A DNA stretch of 64,000 nucleotides from Rhizobium sp. CCGE531 (GTDB lineage: Bacteria > Pseudomonadota > Alphaproteobacteria > Rhizobiales > Rhizobiaceae), in the NCBI RefSeq assembly GCF_003627795.1, contig NZ_CP032684.1, positions 3,263,001 to 3,327,000 of the forward strand, given 5' to 3'. The position numbers and the translations under genes are program-made. Below, one piece after another: positions 1 to 9,106 of the stretch (the stretch's first letter is position 1; the number at the start of each line of letters is the position of its first letter). Under the pieces are notes generated by a model. It was not told the DNA's origin, made no database searches, and saw nothing but the letters and a program-made list of their open reading frames with translations.

Positions 1-130
1 CAATCAGCAAGGCAGCGACGAACGCCGATCCCAGCCTGGCCACGAACAGGAACCCATTATAGGTTTTCTGATGCTCCCTGTAGTCCATGGCGGCGCCTGT
101 TTCGACGGGTCCGGTATGATGTTCGGCCAT
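1..130 (-). CDS. aa3-type cytochrome c oxidase subunit IV (partial, 3' end outside window)
   Basis: The reverse strand from 130 opens with MAEHHTGPVETGAAMDYREH and then enters a hydrophobic stretch (FLFVARLGSAFVAALLI) that runs off the window edge. This matches the small single-helix subunit IV of bacterial aa3 cytochrome oxidases, a membrane protein of about 65-70 residues with a short soluble N-terminus. Only the first 43 codons are present. A GGGGAG ribosome site lies about 10 bases before the ATG and supports the start. The frame is too short to stand out by length, so the call rests on the characteristic N-terminal sequence. Confidence 0.75.
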   Translation of the reverse strand, partial: MAEHHTGPVETGAAMDYREHQKTYNGFLFVARLGSAFVAALLI

Positions 131-302
131 TCAGAAGTCTCCCCTCAAATTCACTCCCCAACCGGCCATGCAGGCCGGCGGCTGGAGCTATTCCCAAAGG
201 CTGCGGCATCACGGACGCCGCAGCCGAATTTCCTCTATCGAGGCGTTACACAAAGCGAGGAAAAATGCAATGCACGAGAAGGTCGCACGGGCGCGCAGCC
301 TG

Positions 303-410
303 GAGCATGCCGAAAAGTGTAAGCGGTTTTCGGAAAATTCATGCTCTAGCTGTTTGAATCCAGCGCGGATTCAGATTTTAGGCCGCATCGACCTAAAATC
401 ATCCGCCGCT
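303..410. repeat. RIME-like intergenic mosaic element (two palindromes)
   Basis: Two adjacent imperfect palindromes are visible. The first has arms GGAGCATG..CCGAAAA and TTTTCGG..CATGCTCTA (about 303-353). The second has arms ATTTTAGG and CCTAAAAT flanked by GGATTCAG and ATCCGCCGC (about 368-410). The same pair occurs in opposite orientation at 5426-5542. This matches the description of Rhizobium-specific intergenic mosaic elements. It overlaps the last two bases of the neighbouring gene. Confidence 0.7.
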
Positions 411-1164
411 AGCCGAATTGCGCGCGAATTTCGCGGCGACCGCCAATTGCCAGCCGCGCCGTCGGCAGGATGGTCAACGGAGGCGAACCGTTATCCTCGT
501 TGCGGGAAAACATCATGCGCCTTTCATAGGGCTCTGAATCGAAGAACGGATATCGTTGCATCAGCTTGCCCCGAATTTCCTTCGAGCGCGACGCCAGCAG
601 CGTCAGCTCGAAACCGTAGGTCTTGGTCATCCGCGGCGGCACGACCGTATCGGCGTAGAAGACGCGCTTGTAGAAGGCCGCATGCGCCGGGCGGATGTGC
701 TGCATCACGCGATCCGTGTTGAAATAAACGGCGCCGACGATCGCGGGCCGCAGCGTCAGATAGGGCAGAGCCGGCAGCTCCAGCTCGAAATCGGGATCGA
801 CGGCAAAGCGTGCGGGGTCGATCAACGTCATGCCGGCATCGAGGAAGGCATGAACCTCCTCGGGGAAAATACCGGTCGACTGACATACGCGATGATCCGG
901 CGTGACATGGTGTATCCGCACCGTGCTCACCAGCTCCTCGTCATAATAGACCCCGAAAACATAGGCGTGATCGTCGAAGTCGATATCGTCGATCAAGTTC
1001 TTGGCCGCCACCGGCAAGACGTCGCGCGCCTTGTAGGCCTTGTAGCGTAGCCGCGCGACACCCTCCATGTCCTCGCTGCTTTCGATCCGGCGGTATTCTA
1101 CGTGATCGAGCACCTCCATCAGCTTGCCGGCAAAGCTGTCTTTCCAAGCACTCATATGAGTCAT
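409..1164 (-). CDS. FeeM/LuxI-like N-acyl amino acid (autoinducer-type) synthase, putative
   Basis: This 251-residue soluble protein has the GNAT-like layout of N-acyl amino acid synthases and acyl-homoserine lactone synthases. Near residue 38 it has RLRYKAYKARD, resembling the conserved Arg and aromatic residues of the LuxI/FeeM N-terminus, and later DPARFAVDPDF, like the E..RFxVD segment of that superfamily. Such enzymes join an acyl chain from acyl-ACP to an amino acid or homoserine lactone. Two in-frame ATGs (codons 1 and 4) are possible starts; GGAAC lies 8 bases before the first. No LuxR-type receptor gene is adjacent. The family is inferred from motif resemblance, and the substrate is unknown. 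Confidence 0.55.
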   Translation of the reverse strand: MTHMSAWKDSFAGKLMEVLDHVEYRRIESSEDMEGVARLRYKAYKARDVLPVAAKNLIDDIDFDDHAYVFGVYYDEELVSTVRIHHVTPDHRVCQSTGIFPEEVHAFLDAGMTLIDPARFAVDPDFELELPALPYLTLRPAIVGAVYFNTDRVMQHIRPAHAAFYKRVFYADTVVPPRMTKTYGFELTLLASRSKEIRGKLMQRYPFFDSEPYERRMMFSRNEDNGSPPLTILPTARLAIGGRREIRAQFG

Positions 1165-1520
1165 GATGAATGTTCCATGATGGTTAACGGAACATAATTG
1201 GTATTAACTCACAGTTTGATCAACATTTGATTCAATTTTTATTAACTATTAATTCCATTAAGGTTAATTTTTTTAACGAATACCGGTATAGGCCCGGCCG
1301 CACGCTGCAACAAAGTTATCGTTGTTATGGCATGGGAAATAAGCAGATTTGCCCGTCTATCAGAGCCGCACAAAACAAGCGCGGATCTTCGATTTACAAT
1401 TCTCATAGGCAGTCTGTCGCAGGATGATCGATTGGCCCGGATCATTATGGTGGCGTGATACGATCGCCAGTTTCCGGATTATTTTAGCGACAGCGCAATG
1501 ATACGTTTTCGCTCCTTGCG
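1165..1520. other. AT-rich intergenic region without a supported gene
   Basis: This 356-base gap is much richer in A/T than its surroundings. Between about 1238 and 1277 it holds five TTAA tetramers at irregular spacing. It presumably carries the promoter of the FeeM-like gene. Short open frames on both strands here have no recognisable protein signature or good ribosome site. Confidence 0.5.
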
Positions 1521-3824
1521 TCAGGCGACATGACCCTCGCGCACGCCCGGCAGCCGGCGGCTGAGGCCACCCACCATCTCAACCACCTGTTCCCGTGTCA
1601 CGGGTGCGGAAAATACATAACCCTGGATGATATCGGCCAGGTTCTTCTCAACGACGAGCGCCAGCTGTTCGAGCGTCTCGACGCCCTCGATCACGATGTG
1701 GAGGCTGAGCGCGCGGGAAAGATCGACGATGCCGCACAATAGCTTGAAACGGCGGCTGTCCGTCGTGATGTCGCGAACGAAGGACCGGTCGATCTTGACG
1801 ACATCCACCGGCAGGGAATCGAGGTAGCTGAGGCTGGAAAAGCCCGTTCCGAAATCATCGATCGCGATCGTGATGCCTTTGGCGCGCAGATCGGCAAGGA
1901 TGGAGCGAACGGTTGCCACCTCATCCATCAGGCAGCTTTCCGTGACTTCGAGATGCAGCCGCGACGGCTCCAATCCCGATGCCGCGAGCGCCTCCACGAC
2001 GACAGTGACAATATCGTCATTGCGCAGATCCTGAGCCGATAGATTGACCGAGACCGCAAGCGGCGCCGGCCAGGAAACGCAATCCCGGCAGGCCTGGTTG
2101 ACCATGAAGCGGGTGATGCCAGCAACGATGCCCATTTCCTCGGCGATCTGCACGAAGATATTGGGCGGGATCGAGCCCTTTTCCGGATGAATCCAGCGCG
2201 CCAGCGCCTCGCAGCTAACGATGCGGGAGCCGTCCGGCGTAAACATCGGCTGATAGACGGCGTGAAGCCTGCCCGCCTCGACGGCTTCGCGCAGGTCCTC
2301 CTTCAGCTTCTGGCGCTCGACGTAGCGCGCGTCCATCTCCTGTTCGAAGGCGCTGCAACCGCCTTTCAAGCGCGACTTGGCGTCGAACAGCGCCAGATCG
2401 ACCTTGACCTGCCATTCCTCCGAGCGGAACTCCCGGCTCGGCATGGTCACATATCCGCCGCTGAAGGAAACGCGGAAACTGTTGCCGTCGACATTGTAAG
2501 CGCCCGTCATCGCCGCGTGCAGCGCGCGAATGCGGCCATCGATCTCCGGAGCGTTGTCCTCGTTCGGAAAGAACAGGACGAATTGATCGCCCACCAGCCG
2601 TGCCGCAAGTGCCGCCGTGCCCGCGAGCTCTTTCAGGCGCTCGGCTATGGCAACCAGAAGCCGATCGCCGGTCAGGTGTCCCTTTGTATCGTTGACATGC
2701 TTGAAGTCGTCGACATCGAGAACCAGAATTCCGATCCGGCCGTCCCGCGTGCGTGCCGCAAGCTTTTCCTTGACCAGTTCGATGAAATATTCGCGGTTCG
2801 GCAACCCCGTCAAAGGATCATAGCGGACCATATGCAGGATCTTGCGCTCCGCCCGGATACGTACGGTGACGTCTTCGAAGATCAGGATGACGATGCCATC
2901 GGCGCGACGGCTAGCGGAGAATTCCAGAAATTGCTCCTCGTTGAACTGAATGAGCGTGCGGGAAAGCGTGCCGCTGACGAGCTGTGCCATTTGCCGGTGG
3001 ATGAGCCCAGGCAGGGATCCGTCAATGAAGGCATGGCGCGCGCCGTAACGCAAAACGACATCGAATTCGCAGTCCTTGAGCTGCTCCGGATGCGCGAAAT
3101 TCAGGAGTTCGCAAGCCTTGCGGTTGACGACGAGAATGCGGTTGTGGGCGTCCAGCATGAACAGCCCGTGCGTCATATTGTTGAGCGCGGTATCGAACCG
3201 GTCGGCGATCAAGGATATCTCGCGCGATGCGATGACGTTCTTGTAGAGAAATTCGCGCACGCCGTTCGCCATCGCGCGCGTCGTCAGCCCGAAGGGAACG
3301 AGCATGATGGAGACGATCGCCTTGTAGAGCTGCTGCGACATCAGGCAGGCGATGATGATCGGCAGACAGCAGGCGAGCGTCTGCAGGTCGATCGCCTTCT
3401 GGGAACCGTAGTTGCGGCCCACGATCGACACCATCGATGCCATCGTCACGGCGATGCAGATGAATTCCGCCAGCGGATCCTGCACGATCAGGATGGCATA
3501 GCCGCTGCCGATGCCGAGGATGGATGCCGTCGCCGCCGCGCCGATCACATAACGCGTTTCCCATTTCGCGATATCGGCCCGCGTGAAACCATGCTTGTCC
3601 GCCGCATCGAATTGCCGGAACGAATACATCCGCAAGGCAAACACGGCGCCGAACGCCAGGCAAAGCGAGAGATAGATATTTGCGCGCGTGCTCAGGAAAA
3701 CGACGACATAGGTGAGGATATGAACGAACACGCCCGTAAACAGCGTTTTACGGTTTCCGAAAAGCGAACTGACGAACGACAGATAAACATCCGTCGGCAC
3801 GGTGTCCGGGCTTGGAGGCTTCAT
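1521..3824 (-). CDS. Membrane PAS-GGDEF-EAL protein, probably a cyclic-di-GMP phosphodiesterase
   Basis: The 767-residue protein starts with several membrane helices (about residues 20-200), followed by a PAS-like segment (about 205-325), a GGDEF domain beginning DPLTGLPNREYF, and a C-terminal EAL domain. The EAL domain looks complete: CEALARW, NLSAQDLRN, VTESCLMDE, DDFGTGFSSLSYLDSLP and VIEGVETLEQ are all present. The GGDEF signature is instead VGDQF, which lacks the second Gly and the catalytic Glu. The likely activity is therefore hydrolysis of cyclic-di-GMP, with the GGDEF domain regulatory or inactive. No partner gene is adjacent, and the next gene upstream is a TRAP binding protein. Confidence 0.9.
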   Translation of the reverse strand: MKPPSPDTVPTDVYLSFVSSLFGNRKTLFTGVFVHILTYVVVFLSTRANIYLSLCLAFGAVFALRMYSFRQFDAADKHGFTRADIAKWETRYVIGAAATASILGIGSGYAILIVQDPLAEFICIAVTMASMVSIVGRNYGSQKAIDLQTLACCLPIIIACLMSQQLYKAIVSIMLVPFGLTTRAMANGVREFLYKNVIASREISLIADRFDTALNNMTHGLFMLDAHNRILVVNRKACELLNFAHPEQLKDCEFDVVLRYGARHAFIDGSLPGLIHRQMAQLVSGTLSRTLIQFNEEQFLEFSASRRADGIVILIFEDVTVRIRAERKILHMVRYDPLTGLPNREYFIELVKEKLAARTRDGRIGILVLDVDDFKHVNDTKGHLTGDRLLVAIAERLKELAGTAALAARLVGDQFVLFFPNEDNAPEIDGRIRALHAAMTGAYNVDGNSFRVSFSGGYVTMPSREFRSEEWQVKVDLALFDAKSRLKGGCSAFEQEMDARYVERQKLKEDLREAVEAGRLHAVYQPMFTPDGSRIVSCEALARWIHPEKGSIPPNIFVQIAEEMGIVAGITRFMVNQACRDCVSWPAPLAVSVNLSAQDLRNDDIVTVVVEALAASGLEPSRLHLEVTESCLMDEVATVRSILADLRAKGITIAIDDFGTGFSSLSYLDSLPVDVVKIDRSFVRDITTDSRRFKLLCGIVDLSRALSLHIVIEGVETLEQLALVVEKNLADIIQGYVFSAPVTREQVVEMVGGLSRRLPGVREGHVA

Positions 3825-4052
3825 TCAGACTTCCCCTGATGCGGCGGACACCCTAGCGTAAACGTTTTAAAATTTGATTGCCCAATAGCACCTATCTGGA
3901 CAGATTTATCAATCGTCTCGGTAACTTACATCGAAGTTAAGCTACGGCCCGCATCGTATTAGTGCAATTATCTCCGCCACACTCAACCTCGAATATAATA
4001 TTTAAGTCACTAATGAATAAAACAAGATATCACTAAAGACTTATGGATACGA

Positions 4053-5159
4053 TCACAGCTTGCCCGCCCTCTGCTGGATCATCATAAAAGTATCGAAAGT
4101 ATACTCTGAAAGCTGCATCCAGAGATAGGCATCCTTCTTGTAGGCGACTTGATCCTCGTAGATGCGCTTGAAGTAATCGTTGGATTTGGAGAGATCCGCG
4201 TAGAGCGCGCCGGCTGCCTGGAAGCATGCCTCCATGATCTCCTGGCTGAACGGACGCAGCGTCACGCCCTGTTGCACGATATCCTTCAGCGCCTGGGGGT
4301 TTTTTACATCGTATTTCGCCAGCATATTGGTATTGGCGAAGGCGCATGCGTCCGCGAGGATTGCCTGGTAATTCTTCGGCAAGGCATTCCATTTCTCCAG
4401 ATTGAAGAAGGCATGCACCACTGCACCGCCTTCCCACCAGCCGGGATAATAGTAATATTTGGCGATCTGCTGCAGCCCGAGCTTCAGGTCGTCATAAGGG
4501 CCGACCCATTCGGCCGCATCGACGGTGCCCTTGCTCAGCGCGTCGTAGACTCCGTTCGCCGGGATATCCTGCTGCGGCGCCACGCCGATCTTTTCGATCA
4601 CCTTGCCGGCCAGGCCGGCGATGCGCATCTTCAAGCCCTTGAGATCGTCGAGCGTGTTGATTTCCTTGCGAAACCAGCCACCCATCTGCGCGCCGGTATT
4701 CCCCGCGGGCAGGCCCAATATGCCCTGCGTGGCGTAGAATTCGTTCATCAGCTTGTTGCCGTTGCCCTGGTAGAACCAGGCGTTGGTCAACCGGGCATTG
4801 AGGCCGAACGGCAGCGCCGTGCCGATGGCATAGGTCGGGTCCTTGTTCCAGAAATAGTAGGAGCAGGTGTGCGCCGCATCGACGGCACCGGCACTGACCG
4901 CGTCGGCAGCCTGAGCGCCGGGCACGATTTCGCCGGCTTCGTAAGTCTGGATGACGAAATTGCCGTTCGTCGCATCGGAAACATGTGCGGCAATATCTTC
5001 CGCGCCGCCATAGATCGTATCCAGGCTCTTGGGAAAGGACGACGTCATCTTCCACGTGATCTTCGGATATTCCTGGGCCAGGGCCGGGCTCGCAAGCGTG
5101 GAGGCTGCAGCGCCCGCGCCAACGGCCCCTGCCCGCCTTATGAAGGAACGGCGATCCAT
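4053..5159 (-). CDS. TRAP transporter solute-binding protein (DctP/TakP family), orphan
   Basis: The protein has a twin-arginine type signal (DRRSFIRRAGAVGAGAAAS, cleavage near SPALA-QE) followed by a TRAP solute receptor fold: ITWKMTSSFPKSLDTIYGG, GLKMRIAGLAGKVIEKIG and DAAEWVGPYDDLKLG. The last block resembles the alpha-keto-acid-binding TakP branch, so a 2-oxo acid or similar carboxylate is a plausible ligand. I chose the ATG at 5159 because GGGAG precedes it closely; an ATG eight codons earlier lacks this. The DctQ and DctM membrane partners are not in the window, so it either works with components elsewhere or has lost them. Confidence 0.85.
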   Translation of the reverse strand: MDRRSFIRRAGAVGAGAAASTLASPALAQEYPKITWKMTSSFPKSLDTIYGGAEDIAAHVSDATNGNFVIQTYEAGEIVPGAQAADAVSAGAVDAAHTCSYYFWNKDPTYAIGTALPFGLNARLTNAWFYQGNGNKLMNEFYATQGILGLPAGNTGAQMGGWFRKEINTLDDLKGLKMRIAGLAGKVIEKIGVAPQQDIPANGVYDALSKGTVDAAEWVGPYDDLKLGLQQIAKYYYYPGWWEGGAVVHAFFNLEKWNALPKNYQAILADACAFANTNMLAKYDVKNPQALKDIVQQGVTLRPFSQEIMEACFQAAGALYADLSKSNDYFKRIYEDQVAYKKDAYLWMQLSEYTFDTFMMIQQRAGKL

Positions 5160-5569
5160 CGAATTCTCCCATACGGACGGCATTGCTGGGAAACGGCGCG
5201 TTCCCCATTACGGCGCAAGCGATGGAACTAACCATGCCGCACACAGTCTTTCAAGTTTGCTCTCTCGCACCGCATTATGGCGATTCCTGTACATCCGCAT
5301 GACGAAGGGAAACAAAGCCTTATCGAAGCCCCACGCGTTGCCGCTTGCGCCGTCTTCGCGTAAATTCATGAGGTGGATAATATGCCTTTGGATTGACATC
5401 ATGATCATCCAGAGGTTTTGCCGCCTAGAGCCGGATGATTTTAGGTCTGTTCGATCTAAAATCTGGATCCGCTCTAGAATCAAAGAAGTAGAGCATGATG
5501 TCGTCCGAAAACCGCTCAAACACTTTTCGGCATCATGCTCTAACCGTTTCGCATCCTTCGGAGCCCTGA
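5160..5569. other. Intergenic region, mostly repeat
   Basis: This 410-base gap separates the divergent TRAP receptor and PuuD-like genes. Its right part is a complete RIME-like element (5426-5542). In the left part I see no gene, terminator or operator that I can support. Confidence 0.5.
5426..5542. repeat. RIME-like intergenic mosaic element (two palindromes)
   Basis: The first palindrome has outer arms TAGAGC and GCTCTA and inner arms ATTTTAG and CTAAAAT (5426-5475). The second has outer arms TAGAGCATGATG and CATCATGCTCTA and inner arms CCGAAAA and TTTTCGG (5490-5542). It is the same family as 303-410 in the other orientation. It ends 27 bases before the PuuD-like start codon and so lies in that gene's 5' region. 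Confidence 0.75.
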
Positions 5570-6358
5570 ATGTCCAGACCGATCATCGCCATTCCCGCCG
5601 ATATCCGCGAATTCGACGGCACGAGCTGGCACGCGGTGCAGCTGCAATATGTCCGTGCTGCCGTGAAGGCCGCCGGATTGATGGCGCTGATCGTGCCGGC
5701 GCTTGAAGACGGCAATGACGCGGATGCCATTCTGGACCGGGTCGACGGGCTGCTCGTCTCCGGTTCGGCCACCAACGTGCATCCTTCCCTCTACGGGAAG
5801 GAAGCACTTGAGAGCGATGGCCCCTTCGATCCGGCGCGCGATGCGACATCGCTGCCGCTCATCCGCTGCGCCATCGACCGCGCCATTCCGATGCTCGCCA
5901 TCTGCCGCGGTATTCAGGAACTGAACGTTGCGCTCGGCGGCACGCTCGCAAGCGAAATCCAGGACCAGCCCGGCATCTGGGACCATCGCAAGCCAAAGGA
6001 TGTCGATCGCGACACGATGTACGCGGTCCGTCAGAGCGTTTTCGTCAAGGAAGGCTCCTGCGTCGCCCGTGTCGTCGGCCCGGGCGAGGTGCGGGTCAAC
6101 TCGCTGCATCGCCAGGCGATCGCCGATACCGCGCCGAGGCTGCAGGTCGAGGCGCTGGCAGAGGACGGCACGATCGAGGCCGTCTCCGTTATCGGAGCAA
6201 AGGCCTTTGCCGTCGGCGTGCAATGGCATCCGGAATATTGGGCGGAAACGGATTCGTCGTCGCTCAAGCTCTTCATGGCCTTCGGCGATGCCGTGCGCGA
6301 CTATGCGGCTGGCAAGGAGCGGCTTGCCGCCGCTCCCTATCAGCAGAACGCCGGATGA
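5570..6358 (+). CDS. Class I glutamine amidotransferase-like hydrolase (PuuD/peptidase C26 family)
   Basis: This 262-residue cytosolic enzyme carries the class I amidotransferase triad: a nucleophile Cys112 in AICRGIQELNVALGG and His220/Glu222 in VQWHPEYW. The best-known relative, PuuD, hydrolyses gamma-glutamyl-GABA in putrescine breakdown, and other members cut other gamma-glutamyl amides. The rest of a Puu pathway is not adjacent, so the substrate is left open. The stop codon abuts the stop of the convergent hydroxyacid dehydrogenase; together they form TGATCA at 6356-6361, leaving no intergenic terminator. Confidence 0.85.
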   Translation: MSRPIIAIPADIREFDGTSWHAVQLQYVRAAVKAAGLMALIVPALEDGNDADAILDRVDGLLVSGSATNVHPSLYGKEALESDGPFDPARDATSLPLIRCAIDRAIPMLAICRGIQELNVALGGTLASEIQDQPGIWDHRKPKDVDRDTMYAVRQSVFVKEGSCVARVVGPGEVRVNSLHRQAIADTAPRLQVEALAEDGTIEAVSVIGAKAFAVGVQWHPEYWAETDSSSLKLFMAFGDAVRDYAAGKERLAAAPYQQNAG

Positions 6359-7327
6359 TCAGCCGCGCGGCTTGACCGGCGTTTCCGGCACCGGCGTTAC
6401 CGGCCGACCCTTTGCGAACCATTCGATGATGTTGTCGGAGACGAGATCGGCCATGGCATCGCGCGTCGGCACCGAGGCGGACGCCACATGCGGCAGCAGC
6501 GAAACATTCGGCAGCGAGAGATAGCCAGCCGGGACATTGGGTTCGTCATAGAAGACGTCGAGGCCGGCAGCACCCAGCGTTCCATTACCGAGGGCCGTTA
6601 TCAGCGCGTCGTCATCGACGGACCAGCCACGGCCGACATTGATGAACACGCCCCGCGGCCCAAGCGCCGACAGGATCTCAGCATTGATGACCCTGTGCGT
6701 TTCCGGCGTCTTCGGCACGATGGAAATCAGCGTATCCACCGACTGCGCCATCTCCTTCAGGGTCGGATAGTAATCGTAAGGCAGCGAGTCGCGCGGCGAG
6801 CGGGTGTGATAGCCGATCTTCACCTTGAACGGCTCCAGCCTTCTTGCGATCTCCAGCCCGATGCGGCCGAGCCCGTAAATGCCAACGCGGCGCCCCTTCA
6901 TGGAAAAGGGCGAGAGCGGAAAGGCTCCTTCCTTCACCCAGCGCCCCTCGCGCAGCCAGGTCTCCGCCTTCGGAAACTGTCGCAGCGTGTTCAAGAGCAG
7001 GGCGATCGCTGTGTCAGCGACCTCGTCGTTCAGGACGTCGGGCGTATTGGTGACGACGATCCCCTTCGAGGCGGCGTGCTTGACGTCGATCCCGTCATAG
7101 CCGACGCCGAAATTGGCGATGACCTCGACATTCGGAAAGGCATCGATCCAGGCAGCATCGAACCCGCCTGAGACAGCAACGCCGCGGATGCGGGCGGCGG
7201 TTTCCGCATCGACCTTCGGGCCGCCATCGCGTTCGACGGAAAGGATATCGAACTGTTTCCCGAGCCTTTCGAGGACACGCGGGTGTATCTTCCCCGGAAC
7301 GAGGATGGCGATGCGACTGTCGGACAT
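6359..7327 (-). CDS. D-2-hydroxyacid dehydrogenase (glyoxylate/hydroxypyruvate reductase type)
   Basis: This 322-residue NAD(P)-dependent enzyme interconverts a 2-keto acid and its D-2-hydroxy acid. It has the dinucleotide motif GLGRIG at 152-157 and the catalytic set Arg233 (in VGRG), Glu262 (in DEP) and His280 (in LLPHVAS). FGVGYDGID near residue 73 is typical of GhrB-like glyoxylate/hydroxypyruvate reductases; the exact substrate cannot be read from sequence. It lies 41 bases downstream of a LacI-family gene on the same strand, so the two are probably co-transcribed and the regulator may control it. Confidence 0.85.
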   Translation of the reverse strand: MSDSRIAILVPGKIHPRVLERLGKQFDILSVERDGGPKVDAETAARIRGVAVSGGFDAAWIDAFPNVEVIANFGVGYDGIDVKHAASKGIVVTNTPDVLNDEVADTAIALLLNTLRQFPKAETWLREGRWVKEGAFPLSPFSMKGRRVGIYGLGRIGLEIARRLEPFKVKIGYHTRSPRDSLPYDYYPTLKEMAQSVDTLISIVPKTPETHRVINAEILSALGPRGVFINVGRGWSVDDDALITALGNGTLGAAGLDVFYDEPNVPAGYLSLPNVSLLPHVASASVPTRDAMADLVSDNIIEWFAKGRPVTPVPETPVKPRG

Positions 7328-7368
7328 GGATCTTTCCTCTTGAGAGACGGTTCGGCGCCGAACCGCTG

Positions 7369-8388
7369 CTAGCGAGCTTTGTAGGGCGCCGTGGATTGGC
7401 GGATGCGCATTTCCGGCTTGATAAGATGGATACCATCCGGCTCATGGCTTCCTGCCAACCTATCCAAAAGCGCCCGCGCTGCAAGCCTTCCGACTTCGGC
7501 CTGACCGTTCCAGACTGTCGTCAGCGCCGGTGTCGCAATCGCCGCTTCTTCCAGATCGTCATAGCCGGTAACTGAAATGTCCCTTCCCGGCACAAGGCCG
7601 GCGCGTGAAATGCCGTTCATAAGGCCGATGGCGACCAGATCGTTCCAGCAGACGGCGGCCGTCGGCTTCTGCGGTAGCGACAGGAAATGCACGGCGGCCT
7701 CGAAACCGCCCTGCTTGGAGCGCGCGCCGGGAATACGCAGATTGGGATCGACCTCGATCGCCGCCTTGCGCAACGCATTGACATAGCCCTGGTAACGATC
7801 GCGCCCCGTCGAGGTCTGGTCGGTGCCGCCGATCATTGCGATGGAGCGGTGACCGAGGCTGATCAGGTGGTTGGTCGCAAGCGAGATGCCGTAGCTGTCG
7901 TCGCCGCGAAAGGTCGGGAGGTCCAGCGCCTCGATCTGTCGTGCAACAAGGATGGCCGGCATGCCGTTTTCTTCCGCCAGCTCGAAATCTTCCGGCGGCG
8001 TTCCGATCGCCGGCGACATGATGACGCCGTCGCCACCGAGCTGCAGCAGCGTCTCGATGAAGGTCCGCTGTTTCTCGACCGAATCATAGTGGTTGGAAAG
8101 AATGAAGGTATGGCGGCTGCGGTCGAGCTCGCTTTCGATCGCCTTCAGGATTTCCCCGTAGAAGGGGTTCATGATGTCGTGGACGACGACGCCGATAATG
8201 CCCGACCGCGATGTCCTGAGGCTCGCCGCGCGGCGATTATAAATATAGCCCAGCGCGCGGGCCTGGTCCTTGATCTTCTCGCGGGTATTGACCGCGACCA
8301 GTGGACTATCGCGTAAGGCCAGGGATACAGTTGCCGTTGAAATACCGAGCGTTTCCGCAATCGTAGAAAGCTTTATCTTTTGCGCCAC
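7369..8388 (-). CDS. LacI-family transcriptional regulator
   Basis: The 339-residue protein begins with a LacI helix-turn-helix (IKLSTIAETLGISTATVSLALRD in overlapping pieces, residues about 5-27), the hinge region YIYNRRAASLRTS, and a periplasmic-binding-protein-like effector domain. It probably represses or activates the downstream hydroxyacid dehydrogenase gene. Members of this family usually bind sugars or sugar acids, but the ligand is not evident. The upstream neighbour is a MarR regulator on the same strand 119 bases away. Confidence 0.9.
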   Translation of the reverse strand: MAQKIKLSTIAETLGISTATVSLALRDSPLVAVNTREKIKDQARALGYIYNRRAASLRTSRSGIIGVVVHDIMNPFYGEILKAIESELDRSRHTFILSNHYDSVEKQRTFIETLLQLGGDGVIMSPAIGTPPEDFELAEENGMPAILVARQIEALDLPTFRGDDSYGISLATNHLISLGHRSIAMIGGTDQTSTGRDRYQGYVNALRKAAIEVDPNLRIPGARSKQGGFEAAVHFLSLPQKPTAAVCWNDLVAIGLMNGISRAGLVPGRDISVTGYDDLEEAAIATPALTTVWNGQAEVGRLAARALLDRLAGSHEPDGIHLIKPEMRIRQSTAPYKAR

Positions 8389-8507
8389 GCACGCACTCCC
8401 CCGTGAAACGCAGCCGTCAACATATTCCGTCGTTTTACGATTCCGGAATTTAAAATATTTAATTAAAAGCTTTAATCACATCGCGCAACACGAATTCTCG
8501 GGGATTC

Positions 8508-9020
8508 TCAGAATTCCTCTTCGTCCTCGTCGTCGTCGCCGGCTTGAAGATTGCTCTCGATCGTCTTGAGGAAGCGCACGAGCGAGCGAATTTCCTTTTC
8601 GGAGAAACCGCGGGTGGCCAGCTCATCGCAGGTAGCGGCGGAACTTTCGATCTCGCTGACGCTATTGCGGCCCGTCTCGGTGAGATAGACCTTCGTCAAC
8701 CGCGCATCCTCGGCATCCGGCCGCCGCTCGACGAAGCCTTGCGCCTCCATGCGGCCGATCGTCCTCGTCATGGTCGGCGCCTTGACGCCGAGCTTCTGGG
8801 CCAGCGTGCCAGCCGGAAGCCCGTCATTCGCCGCCAGTGCCAGAATGACGCCGTCCTGCCCGGCATAGAGACCGCTCGCCGTCAGGCTGCGCGTCATCAC
8901 CGTGCGCATGGACCGCGCCGCCTGCGTCAATGCCGGCGACAGATCGGCAAGCGTGTAGTCCCGGTGATCCTTCTTCTTACCCGACTTACTTTTCTTCCCG
9001 ACCTTGTTCTTCTTGCCCAT
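8508..9020 (-). CDS. MarR-family transcriptional regulator with charged tails
   Basis: The 170-residue protein has a winged helix-turn-helix of the MarR type: LAQKLGVKAPTMTRTIGRME for the recognition region and RRPDAEDARLTKVYLT for the wing. The first 18 residues are almost entirely Lys, Gly and Ser (MGKKNKVGKKSKSGKKK), and the C-terminus is a run of acidic residues (DDDEDEEEF). These tails are unusual for the family and could add non-specific DNA contact or self-association. It is divergent from the creatininase-family gene across an 86-base gap, a natural place for its operator. Confidence 0.85.
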   Translation of the reverse strand: MGKKNKVGKKSKSGKKKDHRDYTLADLSPALTQAARSMRTVMTRSLTASGLYAGQDGVILALAANDGLPAGTLAQKLGVKAPTMTRTIGRMEAQGFVERRPDAEDARLTKVYLTETGRNSVSEIESSAATCDELATRGFSEKEIRSLVRFLKTIESNLQAGDDDEDEEEF

Positions 9021-9106
9021 TGTGATTCCGTTGACCTTTTCGCCGCTAAGTCATCACGCTATGACATTGCGCAGGTTATTGACATAAACAAGAGGCACAT
9101 CCTCAG

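Noticed and set aside
1238..1277. Cluster of five TTAA tetramers as CtrA sites
   Set aside because: CtrA sites need TTAA-N7-TTAA; the spacings here do not match.
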